Shown here in pieces: positions 37,701-50,400 of a DNA stretch of 64,000 bases. Positions within the stretch are counted from its first letter, which is position 1. The number at the start of each line of letters is the position of its first letter. The notes beneath the pieces were generated by a model. That model worked only from the letters and a program-made list of their open reading frames with translations, was not told the DNA's origin and ran no database searches. A program made the translations under genes and the position numbers. This stretch comes from Pegea sp. RAD2-039 (lineage: Eukaryota; Chordata; Thaliacea; Salpida; Salpidae). The stretch covers positions 1 to 64,000 of the forward strand of contig JAQGEQ010000318.1 of assembly GCA_034620365.1 (NCBI GenBank), written 5' to 3'.

Positions 37701-39772
37701 CGGATCTTTCTGAAAGTATCTCCAATGAAAGATCAAGAGTCTTATGGAGTTCAACATCTTCTAAATCTAAACTTTCTACTTTTCAAATTGAAATTCTTCA
37801 AAACCTCAGCATCAAATAAACCGTTGAAAAAAACAGCTTCATAAAAAACTAAGTAAAAACGAGAAGCTTCTCGCTTCGATAGTTTTGATCAATATCCATC
37901 ATCAATTAGAGATTCATAATCTGTCTGTTAATTTGAAGCAAATCAGTTAATTGCTTTGAACTGAGTCCTGCTACGTGACGACGTTTTTGATTCAACTTTT
38001 TCCCCTGTATTTATGACATCAGCTTCCTTGCTTTTTAGAAAATGGCTTCAAAGATCAATTAGCTTCTAAAGATCAATGGATTCTAGATTGTTTCTAGATC
38101 CTACTTCAAGGTCTCACTCATTAGAATGTTCTAAGCAACAAATGTGATTCAGGTTTTGACTTCTTTCGATGTATTTCTGAAGATTCTCACTAAAAAGAAT
38201 TTATTTTTTTATTCTGTAAGACCCAAAGATTCAACAAGCTTATTGAGTTCACTTTCTTTCAACTTAATTTGTAAATGTCTCCAATAGTGATATGATCAAC
38301 TTCTATCATATTCAAATATGAACAACTTCTTTTAACACTGATTTCTTTCTAAATCATCTTGTTGAACGAAATCATCTCTTTTATAAAAAATCTAATTTGC
38401 AATTGTTGAAGTACAAGCTTAAGTGTGAGGAAATTGAAACTGAATTTAGGTTACAAGGAACTTTTGGTAAATGTCCCACTAAGGCGATGTATTCTGCTAA
38501 AGAAGAAACGATCAAATATCATTGATTTTGAAATTCCCACAAATCCCACAAACCTTATTTGGAGTTTTATTCAATTTATTATCTTCAATTATTTGCTTCA
38601 GTTACGTTTCTCCCAAAACATCCTTTCCATTTATAAAAAAGAAGAAGAAGAAGAAGAAGAAGAAAGACTATTTAGTTTCAACAATTTCTCTCCAAACCTT
38701 CTCCAACAAATATTATTTTGAGTTCCCTCAAATCAAAAGATCTTTCTGCAATCAGCTGATGCCACTTCACCAGTGGCTGTGTTTTATGACAATATCACTG
38801 CAACTTATCAATATTATCAATATAATAACACTTGAGTAACAAGACTTGAACCACTGGAATAAATTGCTTGAAGATATTTAGAAAGAAAAGAATTTTGAAA
38901 ATTGAATAAAACTTCAAAAAGATTCAAAGAAAGCGAAATTTATTAATAAAGCAAAGATTAAGAAAGTTTCTATAATCTGTTATAGGTTTTTGAATTTACT
39001 GAAAAGTTCAAAGTTTCACTTAATCACTTCAACGCATTCAGATGCAGGTAACTCAAAATCTTGATAATTAATTAGCTAATTGATTGACCTTTCAACCTCT
39101 TGTCTTTTGAATTGAGATCTTCTTAAAGATAGACATCAACATCTTCTGTCTCAAGCTCTCTTTGTGTCTTCTAATTGGATCTACTAACTGATAGCTTCAA
39201 TCCAGACAACTTGAGCTAGCTACTGATAAATATTTCCTCTCAATAAACATCTTCATCTTTTATGACCTAAAATGAGTTCATCACATCACTTGCTACTTCA
39301 TACCAGATCTTTCAAGGTAAGAGATTATTTGGATCTTGTTGAATCCACGAAAGTTCATCTCAAGTGAAAGTTCATCTCTTCTGTATGAAGTTCACTTCAG
39401 AAACAAAATTCTTAAATCTCCAAATTTTCCTGAAGATTTAAAATCTGTAAAATATTTTCTTATCTGTGATATATATTTTTCTTACACCTTATTTCCTAAA
39501 TAATTTTTTGATTTAATTTTTTAGAAAGCTTTCAGTAGATACAATGATTTTGTAAATAAAGTTTTTTTTTTCTTTTTTTTTCATGGTCAGAAACATTGAG
39601 TAGTTATCAAGAATTTCTAAAACAAAAACACATGTGAAATGATTTTGCTTTGCAAATCAAAACTGATAAAGTTTAAAGTTCACTTGTATCAGATAAATCA
39701 TCATAAATCAAAATCATTTGTGATTACAAAGAAGAAAACAACAAATAATTGCTAAACAAGCTAATTTCAGCA
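34746..39772. other. AT-rich region upstream of the formin, no supported gene
   Basis: Holds the formin promoter side and about 5 kb of AT-rich DNA. A short (GAA)n run lies at 38640-38665. The open frames at 37589-37819 and 38425-38839 lack homologues I recognise or splice partners. 39120-39310 matches the arms of the foldback repeat at 42.6-43.5 kb. Confidence 0.5.
39120..39310 (+). repeat. arm-like copy of the 42.6-43.5 kb foldback repeat
   Basis: Contains CTACTAACTGATAG, CAATCCAGACAAC and GAGCTAGCTACTGATAAAT. It matches 43480-43535 and 47397-47450 in the same orientation, and 42600-42745 and 46570-46705 in reverse. Confidence 0.65.
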
Positions 39773-40462
39773 ACTGGTTTCAAGTACTAATTGTTCGGTA
39801 TGAGAAATAATTCGCTCTGATTAGTGTAACAGGTGATATGGTCTTATTGAGGTGTAATGTAAACATCCTGACCTTCTCTTTGTTAGCTATTGATATGAAA
39901 GTTAAGACTTATAAGGATTTATAAAGATTTAGTTTAACACTTTTAAGCAAAATATGTTCACCTAAAAAATAAAATCAAGTTTTTGTAGCTTAATTTATTT
40001 ATTTATTTCAATAAATGCGAAGGAGAGTGCCTGAAGAGAGCACCTCTCTCGCTCTCACACATTCTCACATATAACATCTATTAAGTTAGAAATATAAAAA
40101 GATGTAGCAAATGGCATTTCGATATCACTCAAAGCATATAACAGTGAACAATTACATAGAATGTTAATAATATAAGAAAGGAAAAATTCACAGTTTAGAA
40201 ATGACATTGTTGGCAATATTATAACGGTTCAACTTCTTTTTGAACAACACGAGCGACTTCGACATGACAATGTCTGATGGCAGCTGGTTCCATGTACTAA
40301 TTGTTCGGTATAAGAAAAAATTGGCTCTGACCAATGTACCAGGTGATATGGGCTTATTAAGATGTAATGTGTGTCGTCTGAGCTGATATAACTTGAGGGA
40401 AGGACTAATAGAAAAGAAATCATCAAACTGAAGGTCAATTAAATTGTGGATAATTTTAAGAA
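39773..40462 (-). mobile_element. non-LTR retrotransposon 3' fragments
   Basis: 40008-40462 is the 3' end of the CR1/jockey-like family on the minus strand: (AAAT)n tail, GGCACTCTC hairpin region, UTR, then the last codons in the frame ending NVISKL. 39773-39885 is a shorter, more diverged piece of the same coding end. Between them lies unrelated AT-rich DNA. Both are dead fragments. Confidence 0.75.
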
Positions 40463-41649
40463 TAAAAAGTAAAATGTTTTTACTTTAAAATTACAAGCCA
40501 GGTTGGTTTCATCATCTTTAACCACCTATGCAGTAATCTTTTATCTGATAATTCTATTGCTCTAAATTAAATATTCAAAGTTCAACATTAATTTTAAAAA
40601 AATTATGACATAAAGAAATTAAAAAATATATTTTCATTTAAAAATTTGAAAACTACTTTATTTTCACATCGATTCATGTTTTTATGTTTGAATTCAAAAT
40701 TGAAATTTAAGTTTGAAAGAAAAACTTTTGTTGTTTTCAGCTGAAAATCTGAATTTTTAAAGAAACTTTTCGAACTTTTATGATTACAATGAAGGTTTAT
40801 GTATTGATTAAGAATATTTTAAAGTTAGAAATTTGAGTTTACAGAAATCTCTCTAACTGTTAAAAGTACAAATTTCGAAAACGACAAAAAATTTTTAAAC
40901 TTGTCGAAAAATTTTTACGAAAAACTAAATTTTCTAAAAAACTTTTCCATGTATTTGAAACCAACTGTTAAAACCAAATAAATATTTTTATTTCTAGTTA
41001 AAAATAACTTTAAAAATCATTTTTATAAATTTCATTAATCTTTATTTATCAAATATTTCTGATTCTTTTAAAAGTTTTTATTTGATATTCAAATATTTGA
41101 AATACAAGAAATTCTTCAGAAGTTACAAATGTTGAAAAAATTCACTGCATGAAGTAACTCTTTTATGAAAATAAACTTCAAATCGTCGAAGACAAATTTT
41201 CAACCAATTAAAAGTGGATTGAAGAATATCAAATAATCGAATGAATTTTATAATAGAGGATATTTGATTGTAGAACAAGTGTGAGGCACCCTCCTTCGCG
41301 TTTATTGTAATCTTACGAATTTTCAACAAAATTTAGGAAAAGGAATTCTGCTGATACAGTTTTAATTTCAAAATAAAAATAAACTGAAAAAATGTCTTTG
41401 AGTCTTGATTGCGTTTAAATATTAACTAATAATAAAAGCTCATTTGATTTAAAAGCTTTTAAAATAATTAGTTTTGAAAATCGAATATTTTAGTGATTAT
41501 GTGGAAAAGATACAAATATTTTAAATTCTTTTCTTTATTGTCGAGTTCTTCATTGACTTCAACTCGCAAATACTTGATACTTCAAAAATGAGTTTTTGAA
41601 TTTTGCAAAACTTCATTTCGTCAATTCTTAAAATCATTTCTTACAACTC

Positions 41650-42340
41650 CCAAAGCTACATCTTTACCCACAAAGTGTCCAGGGGCTCCGTTTGTTGATG
41701 TACAAAGACCGGACAGCACTTAAAGCCCAGATAGGTGGCTCTCTTGACTCCAAGACACATCTCAATACCCTCCAAACTCACTTGTTTACCTTGTGGGTGT
41801 CCTGCAATTTGAATTTATTTTTCGTAAAAATTCCTTCAGTTGTTGAAACATGAAAGTCTGAATGGAGGAAGCTCCAAACATTTCCTCCGAGTTAGAGTCC
41901 AGCTGAGAACACGGAAGACAAAAAAGAGAAAACTCCTCAACAGTTTACAACGCTCATGATCAAAGTGTAATTCATAAAGAGCTTTTAGATCTCGCATATA
42001 ATCCCAGGGGCACGCGTGTCAGGCACACCAGGTTCTTCTACTTCATATTCTTTAAAGTCATTTTGTTGTCTCCGACCGACTTAAGAATAAATTTGTAGTC
42101 TGATCTAAAGAGTTGCCTCCAGTAATATCCAAACGTGTTCCTCGCTTTTTACTGTCTCCGTCATAATCCTTTAAAAGACCTTCAAATGGAATCACATTTG
42201 ATTCGCTTCAGCTCCACAAGAATCTCAGAATCCACAAGAAGCAAAAATTTCAATCAAACTGAAAAAGTCCTTTTTGTAATGGGGCATTTTGTTGGACTCA
42301 CTGTCCCAGCCTTTTTTCATTTAATGACCGTCCCATTATA
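41650..42340 (-). pseudogene. decayed protein-like fragments inside the duplicated unit
   Basis: On the minus strand, short frames with ordinary protein composition occur: one near 42165-42065 (KDYDGDSKKRGTRLDITG), one near 42060-41995 (EYEVEEPGVPDTRAPGI, then a stop), and one near 41810-41650 (EGIEMCLGVKRATYLGFKCC). They are richer in G+C than the surroundings and recur in unit 2 with few changes, but are separated by stops and frameshifts. I do not recognise the parent gene; a captured host gene or a DNA transposon remnant are both possible. Confidence 0.35.
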
Positions 42341-42599
42341 TCGCCAGGTTTGGTGACAACCGGCTGAGGTTCGCAACAACAAAGATATGAAGACTTTATT
42401 CGCTGCCAAAACCTACTTTACTTACTACTAAGTGTATTCGAGGACCTTCAAACTCAAAGACCACTTTATCAAGAGGTCCTCAACCTCAACCTTTACATCC
42501 AATTCTATTTTCTGTGTCTCCAACACTTGGAGATTAGTTTGAAATTTCATTTATTGTCTTAGAGTTCTTATTAAAATATGATTTGAATCAAAAATCAAA

Positions 42600-43535
42600 T
42601 ACTTCTTTCTGGTATGAAGTAGCAAGTGATGTGATGAACTCATTTTAGGTCATAGAAGATGAAGATATTTATTGAGAGGAATATTAATCAGTAGCTAGCT
42701 TGAGTTGTATGGATTGAAGCTATAAGTTAGTAGATCCCAAATAAGATTGAAGGTTTTAAAGAACAAATACATTTCAAGCTTATTTAGATGTGAAATCTTA
42801 TATTTGTTGTCAACTAAATTACCAAATTTCAGATATTATCTTTTTGATGTTTATATTGATAAAAGTAGATAATTCCATAATAAGTTTGTAGTAACCAAGG
42901 ACTCAAACCTATAACTGTCCAGGGCTTTCCTAAGACTGTCCAAGTCTTTCCTAAGACTGTCCAAGTCTTTCCTAAGACTGTCCAGGTCTTTCCTAAGATT
43001 GTCCAAGGGCTTTCCTAAGACTGTCCAAGTCTTTCCTAAGATTGTCCAAGTCTTTCCTAAGTCTGTCCAAGTCTTTCCTAAGACTGTCCAGGTCTTTCCT
43101 AAGATTGTCCAAGGGCTTTCCTAAGACTGTCCAAGTCTTTCCTAAGATTGTCCAGGTCTTTCCTAAGACTGTCCAGGGCTTTCCTAAGTCTGTCCAGGGC
43201 TTTCCTAAGACTAAATAAGATTGAAGTTGTTGTGAATCAGTGCTAAAAAGTTTACTGAAGACACAAAGAGAGCTTCAGACAGAAGATGTACTCTTATCTT
43301 TTGAATTGAGCTCTTCGAGGATCCGCCATCAATAAGCTCCTTCAGTATCTTCTTCGATTGACTTCTCCGTTCATAGTAACCCTAACCCAACTCTTATCTT
43401 TTGAATTAAGATCTTATTTCTTAAAGATAGACATCAACATCTTCTGATTCACTTCAACTTCAAAACTTCTTTGGAATCTACTAACTGATAGTTTCAATCC
43501 AGACAACTCAAGCTAGCTACTGATAAATATTATTT
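42600..43535. repeat. foldback element with an internal minisatellite
   Basis: The left arm (about 42608-42745, ending ...AGCTAGCTTGAGTTGT...AGTTAGTAGATCC) is the reverse complement of the right-hand sequence near 43480-43535. The 21-bp minisatellite lies between the arms. The same arrangement recurs at 46570-47450 in the second unit. Inverted arms with internal tandem repeats resemble foldback transposons. Confidence 0.5.
42911..43212. repeat. 21-bp minisatellite, unit 1 (about 14 copies)
   Basis: Unit CTGTCCAAGTCTTTCCTAAGA, with AAG/AGG/AGGG variants; a few units are 22 bases long and shift frame. On the minus strand a 21-base unit reads as a seven-residue LRKDLDS-type heptad. No promoter, splice context or conserved start supports a gene. 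Confidence 0.92.
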
Positions 43536-43749
43536 TATTCTTCGACTGACTTCTCCGTTCATACTAGATGAAAGAAGCTTCATTTGGTTTCTTTACAACC
43601 ATTCAAGCGTCGCTTCAGCTTCTACATAAGTCAGACAGCTTTCAAAGTCTTCGGTTATGAGTTTGGTTATTTTTTTATTAATTCAATTCGGCTGTTTTGG
43701 GTTTACTTTGTTCCAGGCTTCAATAATTTCTCCATTTTTACATCTAGAT

Positions 43750-44600
43750 ATTTTATTTATTTATTGTAATAAACGCGACGGAGGGTGCCTGAAGAGAGCA
43801 CCTCTCGCTAACACACATTCTCACAAATAACATCTATTAAGTTAGAAATATAAAAAGTAATAGATACAACACATTCTTATTCATAAGTCCTCAAAGCATA
43901 TAACAGTGAACAATTACATGGAATGATAATAATATAAGAAAGGAAAAAAAATCACAGTTTAGAAATGACATTGTTGGCAATATTATAACGGTTCAACTTC
44001 TTCTTGAACAACACGAGCGACTTCGACATGACAATGTCTGATGGCAGCTGATTCCATGCAGCAATTGTGCGGTATGAGAAAAAATTTGTTCTGACCAATG
44101 TACTAGGTGATATAGGCTTATTAAGGTGTAATGTGTGTCGTCTGAGCTGATATAACTTGAGGGAAGGACTAATGAAAAAGAAATCATCGAACTGAATGTC
44201 AATTAAATTGTGGATAATTTTAAAAATAAGAATTAAGTCGTAATTAATCCGTCGGATTTCCAAAGTATCTAAATTGAAGAAGCTGAGACGATGTTTATAA
44301 CTATCATATTTAATATTAAGTTTCCTGTATACTAATCTTGTAAGTGTGGCCTGAACAGATTCGATTTTTTTGATATCACCAACTTGATATGGCATCCATG
44401 CACTAACATTATATTCAAGAATTGGACGTACGTACAATTTGAAGAGTAATGTGTGTCGTCTGAGCTGATGTAGCTTGAGTGAAGGACTAATAGAAAAGAA
44501 ATCATCAAACTGAAGGTCAATTAAATTGTGGATAATTTTAAAAATAAGAATTAAATCGTAATTAATCCGTCGAATTTTTTTGGTATCACCGACTTAATCA
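43750..44600 (-). mobile_element. non-LTR retrotransposon 3' fragment, rearranged
   Basis: 43750-44437 carries the tail, UTR and C-terminal coding part (NVISKL stop; MPYQVGDIKKIES). At about 44447 the sequence jumps back to a second copy of an internal segment (44447-44590, matching 44120-44260), giving a head-to-tail join of two truncated pieces. It marks the border of the tandem duplication. Confidence 0.8.
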
Positions 44601-47600
44601 TAGATTAGAATAAAAAGTAAAATATTTTTACTTAAAATTACAAGCCAGGTTTGTTTCATCATCTTTAACCACCTATGCAATAATCTTTTATCTGATAATT
44701 CTATTACTCTAAATTAAATATTCAAAGTTCAACATTAATTTTAAAAAATTTATGACATAAAGAAATTAAAAAATATATTTTCATTTAAAAATTTGAAAAC
44801 TACTTTATTTTCACATCGATTCATGTTTTTATGTTTGAATTCAAAATTGAAATTTAAGTTTGAAAGAAAAACTTTTGTTGTTTTCAGCTGAAAATCTGAA
44901 TTTTTTAAGAAACTTTTCGAACTTTTATGATTACAATGAAGGTTTATGTATTGATTAAAGAATATTTTAAAGTTTGAAATTTGAGTTTACAGAAATCTCT
45001 CTAACTGTTAAAAGTACAAATTTCGAAAACGACGAAAAAATTTTTACGAAAAACTAAATTTTCTAAAAAACTTTTCCATGTATTTGAAACCAACTGTTAA
45101 AACCAAATAAATATTTTTATGTCTAGTTAAAAATAACTTTAAAAATCATTTTTATAAATTTCATTAATCTTTATTTATCAAATATTTCTGATTCTTTTAA
45201 AAAGTTTTTATTTGATATTCAAATATTTGAAATACAAGAAATTGTTCAAAAGTTACAAATGTTGAAAAAATTCACTGCATGAAGTAACTCTTTTATGAAA
45301 AATAAACTTCAAATCGTCGAAGACAAATTTTCAACCAATTAAAAGTGGATTGAAGAATATCAAATAATCGAATAAATTTTATAATAGAGGATATTTGATT
45401 GTAGAACAAGTGTGAGGCACCCTCCTTCGAGTTTATTGTAATCTTATGAATTTTCAACAAAATTTAGGGAAAGGAATTCTGCTGATACAGTTTTAATTTC
45501 AAAATAAAAATAAAAAAACTGAAAAAATGTCTTTGAGTCTTGATTGCGTTTAAATATTAACTAATAAAAAAAGCTCATTTGATTTAAAAGCTTTTAAAAT
45601 AATTAGTTTTGAAAATCGAATATTTTTGTGATTATGTGGAAACAACTTTGGAATTATGTGAAAAAGATACAAATATTTTAAATTCTTTTCTTTATTGTCG
45701 AGTTCTTCATTAACTTCAACTCGCAAATACTTGATACTTCAAAAATGAGTTTTTGAATTTTGCAAAACTTTATTTCGTCAATTCTTAAAATCATTTCTTA
45801 CAACTTCCAAAGCTACATCTTTGCCCACAAAGTGTCCAGGGGCTCCGTTTGTTGATGTACAAAAACCGGGCAGCACTTAAAGCCTAGTTAGGTGGCTCTT
45901 TTGACTCCAAGGAACATCTCACTTTTCCAAACTCACTTGTTTACCTTGTGGGTGTCCTGCAGTTTGAACTTCGTAAAAATTCCTTCAGTTGTTGAAACAT
46001 GAAAGTCTGAATGGAGGAAGCTCCAAAAATTTCCTCCGAGTCAGAGTCCAGCTGAGAACACGGAAGACAAAAAGGAGAAAACTCCTCAATTCTTTACATC
46101 ACTTATGATCGGAGTTTAATTCATAAAGAGCTTTTAGATCTCGCATATAATCCCAGGGGCACGCGTGTCAGGCAAACCAGGTTCTTCTACTTCATATTCT
46201 TTAAAGTCATTTTGTTGTCTCCGACCGACTTAAGAATAAATTTGTAGTATGATCTAAAGAGTTGCCTCCAATAATATCCAAACGTGTTCCTCGCTTTTTA
46301 CTGTCTCCGTCATAATCCTTTAAAAGACCTTCAAATGGAATCACATTTGATTCGCTTCAGCTCCACAAGAATCTCAGAATCCACAAGAAGCAAAAATTTT
46401 AAACAAACTGAAAAAGTCCTTTTTGCAATGAGGCATTTTGCTGGGCCTCAACCTCAACCTTTACATCCAATTCTATTTTCTGTGTCTCCAACACTTGGTG
46501 ATTAGTTTGAAATTTCATTTATTGTCTTAGAGTTCTTATTAAAATATGATTTGAATCAAAAATCAAATACTTCTTTCTGGTATGAAGTAGCAAGTGATGT
46601 GATGAACTCATTTTAGGTCATAGAAGATGAAGATGTTTATTGAGAGGAATATTAATCAGTAGCTAGCTTGAGTTGTCTGGATTGAAGCTATAAGTTAGTA
46701 GATCCCAAATAAGATTGAAGGTTTTAAAGAACAAATAGATTTCAAGCTTATTTAGATGTGAAATCTTATATTTGTTGTCAACTAAATCAACAAATTTCAG
46801 ATATTATCTTTTTGATGTTTATATTGATAAAAGTAGATAATTCCATAATAAGTTCGTAGTAACCAAGGACTCAAACCTACGACTGTCCAGGGCTTTCCTA
46901 AGACTGACCAGGTCTTTCCTAAGACTGTCCAAGTCTTTCCTAAGACTGTCCAGGGCTTTCCTAAGACTGACCAAGTCTTTCCTAAGACTGTCCAAGTCTT
47001 TCCTAAGATTGTCCAGGGCTTTCCTAAGACTGACCAAGTCTTTCCTAAGTCTGTCCAAGTCTTTCCTAAGACTGTCCAGGGCTTTCCTAAGTCTGTCCAG
47101 GGCTTTCCTAAGACTAAATAAGATTGAAGTTGATGTGAATCAGTGCTAAAAAGTTTACTGAAGACACAAAGAGAGCTTCAGACAGAAGATGTTAATGTAC
47201 TCTTATCTTTTGAATTGAGCTCTTCGAGGATCCGCCATCAATAAGCTTCTTCAGTATCTTCTTCGATTGACTTCTCCGTTCATAGTAACCCTAACCCTTA
47301 TCTTTTGAACTCTTATCTTTTGAATTAAGATCTTATTTCTTAAAGATAGACATCAACATCTTCTGATTCACTTCAACTTCAAAACTTCTTTGGAATCTAC
47401 TAACTGATAGTTTCAATCCAGACAACTCAAGCTAGCTACTGATAAATATTATTTTATTCTTCGACTGACTTCTCCGTTCATACTAGATGAAAGAAGCTTC
47501 ATTTGGTTTCTTTACAACCATTCAAGCGTCGCTTCAGCTTCTACATAAGTCTGACAGCTTTCAAAGTCTTCGGTTATGAGTTTGGTTATTTTTTTATTAA

Positions 47601-47690
47601 TTCAATTCGGCGGTTTACTTTGTTCCAGGCTTCAATAATTTCTCCATTTTTACATCTAGATATTTTATTTATTTATTGTAATAAACGCGA
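44600..47690. repeat. tandem segmental duplication, unit 2
   Basis: Second copy of 40461-43770. It lacks about 185 bases near 46450, has small indels (for example an insertion near 45640), and keeps the protein-like fragments, foldback arms and minisatellite. High identity implies a recent duplication. Confidence 0.88.
46872..47113. repeat. 21-bp minisatellite, unit 2 (about 11 copies)
   Basis: Same unit as at 42911-43212, but the variant order differs and an ACTGACC variant appears, so the array has changed length and composition since the segmental duplication. A minus-strand frame (46819-47058) reads LRKDL/LRKAL heptads through it. Confidence 0.92.
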
Positions 47691-50400
47691 CGGAGGGTGC
47701 CTGAACAGAGCACCTCTCGCTAACACACATTCTCACAAATAACATCTATTAAGTCAAAAATAAAGAAAGCAAAAGATGTAACACATGGCATTTAAGTAGT
47801 CCTAAAAATATATAACAGTGAACAATTACATGGAATGATAATAATATAAAAAAGGAAAAAATCACAGTTTAGAAATGGCAATGTTGGCAATATAATAACG
47901 GTTCAACTTCTTTTTGAACAACACGAGCGACTTCGACATGGCAATGTCTGATGGCAGCTGATTCCAAGTACTAATTGTACGGTATGAGAAAAAATTTGTT
48001 CTGACCAATGTACCAGGTGATATGGGCTTATTAAGATGTAATGTGTGTCGTCTGAGCTGATATAGCTTGAGTGAAGGACTAATAGAAAAGAAATCATCAA
48101 ACTGAAGGTCAATTAAACTGTGAATAATTTTAAAAATAAGAATTAAGTCGTGTTTAATTCGTCGGATTTCAAAAATATCTAAATTGAAGAAGCTGAGACG
48201 ATGTTTATAACTATCATATTTAATGTTAAGTTTCCTACATACTAATCTTGTAAGTGTGGCCTGAACAGATTCGATTTTTTTGATATCACTAACTTGATAT
48301 GGCATCCATGCACTGACATTGTATTCAGGAATTGGACGAAAGTACAATTTGAAAAGATTGATAAAAAAGCATGGGTCCTTAGAATTAAAGGTCTTTATAA
48401 TAAGAAAGACAAAGTTGATTGATTTTGTAAAGATTTTGGAAACATAATTGCGCCATTTAAAGTCAGATGATAGAGTAATGCCAAAGTCTAGGGCCGAAGA
48501 TACTCGTTGAATAATAAATCTATTGATGGGGTATTGGTTCAAGAAATTTACAGCTGGTTTACGAGAAAAAGCTATAAGTTCAGTCTTAGTGGGCTGGATT
48601 GTGAGCTGCCAATTCGTAGACTAGTTTTCTACCGTGTGTAGTACAGTTTGAAGTTTTGAAGGATTACAAGATAATAGCTGATATCATCTGCATACACAAA
48701 CACACTGACATCATCTACTGCTACTAATCTTCTGATGAGGTCTTCGATAAAAATTAAAAAGAGAAGGGGACCCAGAACAGAACCCTAAGGAACACCACTA
48801 GTGATTTGACTAGAAGTAGAAAAACTTAAACTACTACACGAGTTTGTTGGGTTCTACCTGATAGGTAATCTTCAATCCACTGTAGGATAAAGCTGTTGAT
48901 TTTTAAGTTTTTCAATACAGTAACGAGCTTAGTGTGTGGGACAGAATCAAATGTTTTAGCAGAATCGAGGTATATGATGTCACAGGGAGTATTACTTTCA
49001 TAATGGTCTGTAAGCTCATTAAGAAAAGTGAGATGTTGAGTCAGGGAAGATCTCCGTTTCACAAAGCCATGCTGGACATCAGATATTAGATGGTGCTCCA
49101 TCGAATGACTGGTCATATGATTGTGAATGATATGCTCTTGAGTTCTGCAGATAACTTAAGTCAGCGAAACTGGTCTGTAGTTAAGTGGGGTGTTTCTGGG
49201 ACCCTTTTTATGAAATGGAATAATAATGGCATTCTTCCAAATTTGTGGAACTCTTCCTCGCCTCAGAGTGATGTTAAAGAAAAGCGATAAAGGTAGTGAT
49301 AAAGATGAAGTATTTTTTCTTAAAAACAAAGCTGGGATCTGATCTGGAGTATTGGAAACTGATGATTTTAAAGAAGAAATAACCTTAGATACCATATTGA
49401 CCGTTATGCCAAGATATACCATCTCAGAGACATTTATATGAATGTCGGAGTAGGAGAGAGAAGGAGTATTGCCATCATCAGTTATAAAAACGCTATTAAA
49501 TTGATTGTTTAGCAATTCAGCTTTATTCTCTGGTTCCATCACAAGCTGGTCGCTGTTATCAATTAGGGGAGGTATTTGAGATCTCGCCTTAAGCTTGCGA
49601 TTTATGAATCCAAAAAACGTTTTCTTGCTAGGAAAAGATAAAACTGCACTTTCTCTTCCCAAATAGAAATTAGAAATAGATTTCTTGTAAACTATACAAA
49701 GATCTTTGAACATAGATTTGATAGAAGGGTCTGTTTAAGTTTGTTTTTATAGGAGGTTTTTTAAATTTTGTAATTTCTTTAAATTTTTGGGCAAATGTGG
49801 TTTTTTGTTGGCTCTATAAAAAGGTATGAATTTTTCGATTGACTTTTTAACGATGTTAGTAAACCTTGAGTAAATAGTATTGATGTCTTCGGAAGAGTTG
49901 AAAACAGAAATCCAGTCAACATCTGATAGAAACTTGTTAATACCATCATAATTTCCACAGTAAAAATTCCATTTGCTTGAAGTTTTAACGTTCATAAAAA
50001 AAGTTTGGTGGAGCTTGAATTCAATCATATTGTGATCGCATGTCAGAGCAAAAGGTTCTTTTTGATAAACGTAGGTAATATTCTGAGGTTTTGATGTGAT
50101 AAGAAGATCCAAAGTATTACCACTAACTTGGATCGGAAAAGTAACCACCTGATATAGATTATTGGCATTGAGGAAGCTTACAAAGAAATGACTGAATTAA
50201 GATTATCCTAATCCAAGTTAAACGATTTTCCACTAAATGCTAAATTCGGGTTATTCTAATCAATTTTACTAAAATTAAAATCCCCCAAAATATATAACTC
50301 AGGACACACAACACTCCTCAGAGCCTTCAATAAAGCCTTAACAGTAACCTCATCATTAGTTTTAGAGGGTGGTAGATAGGTACATTTAAAACGAGAAAGT
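47671..50400 (-). mobile_element. CR1/jockey-like non-LTR retrotransposon, longest copy (5' truncated)
   Basis: On the minus strand, 5' to 3': endonuclease C-terminal part (about 50390-49950; LGDFNFSKID, DLLITSKPQN, CDHNMIEF); linker; reverse transcriptase (49713-48600) with IIPFHKKG, LNYRPVSLT, HGFVKRRS, GSVLGPLLFLIF and VYADDI, the YxDD catalytic motif; the C-terminal domain (48542-47862, ends ISKL); UTR and tail. Stops and frameshifts break it at about 50260, 50210, 49740, 49155-49116, 48825 and 48600, so it is not active. APE-type endonuclease plus RT without LTRs places it in the CR1/jockey group; the exact clade needs a tree. ORF1 is absent here; the PHD-finger ORF at 4.5-5.3 kb may be from a related element. 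Confidence 0.9.

Larger units (their letters stand above)
40461..43770. repeat. tandem segmental duplication, unit 1
   Basis: Matches 44600-47690 nearly base for base, from AATAAAAAGTAAAAT at the left to TTTATTTATTGTAATAAACGC at the right. Unit 2 lacks about 185 bases found here near 42295-42480. Both units end in the same retroelement 3' terminus, so those fragments may have mediated unequal exchange. Confidence 0.88.

Noticed and set aside
40229-40438. Frames starting MTFSLMISF in several places (also 12445, 43993, 44332, 47903)
   Set aside because: They are the same out-of-frame reading of the retrotransposon C-terminal domain in each copy.
43378-43392. CCCTAACCC-like telomeric repeats here and at 47287-47298
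   Set aside because: Only about one and a half hexamers; no array, so most likely chance.
46819-47058. Heptad-repeat frame (LRKDLDS) as a coiled-coil gene
   Set aside because: The frame only follows the 21-bp minisatellite; the sister array has 22-base units that break it, and there is no splice or start context.
49090-49290. Plus-strand frame within the 47.7-50.4 kb element
   Set aside because: Antisense to the reverse-transcriptase domain and without a motif of its own.
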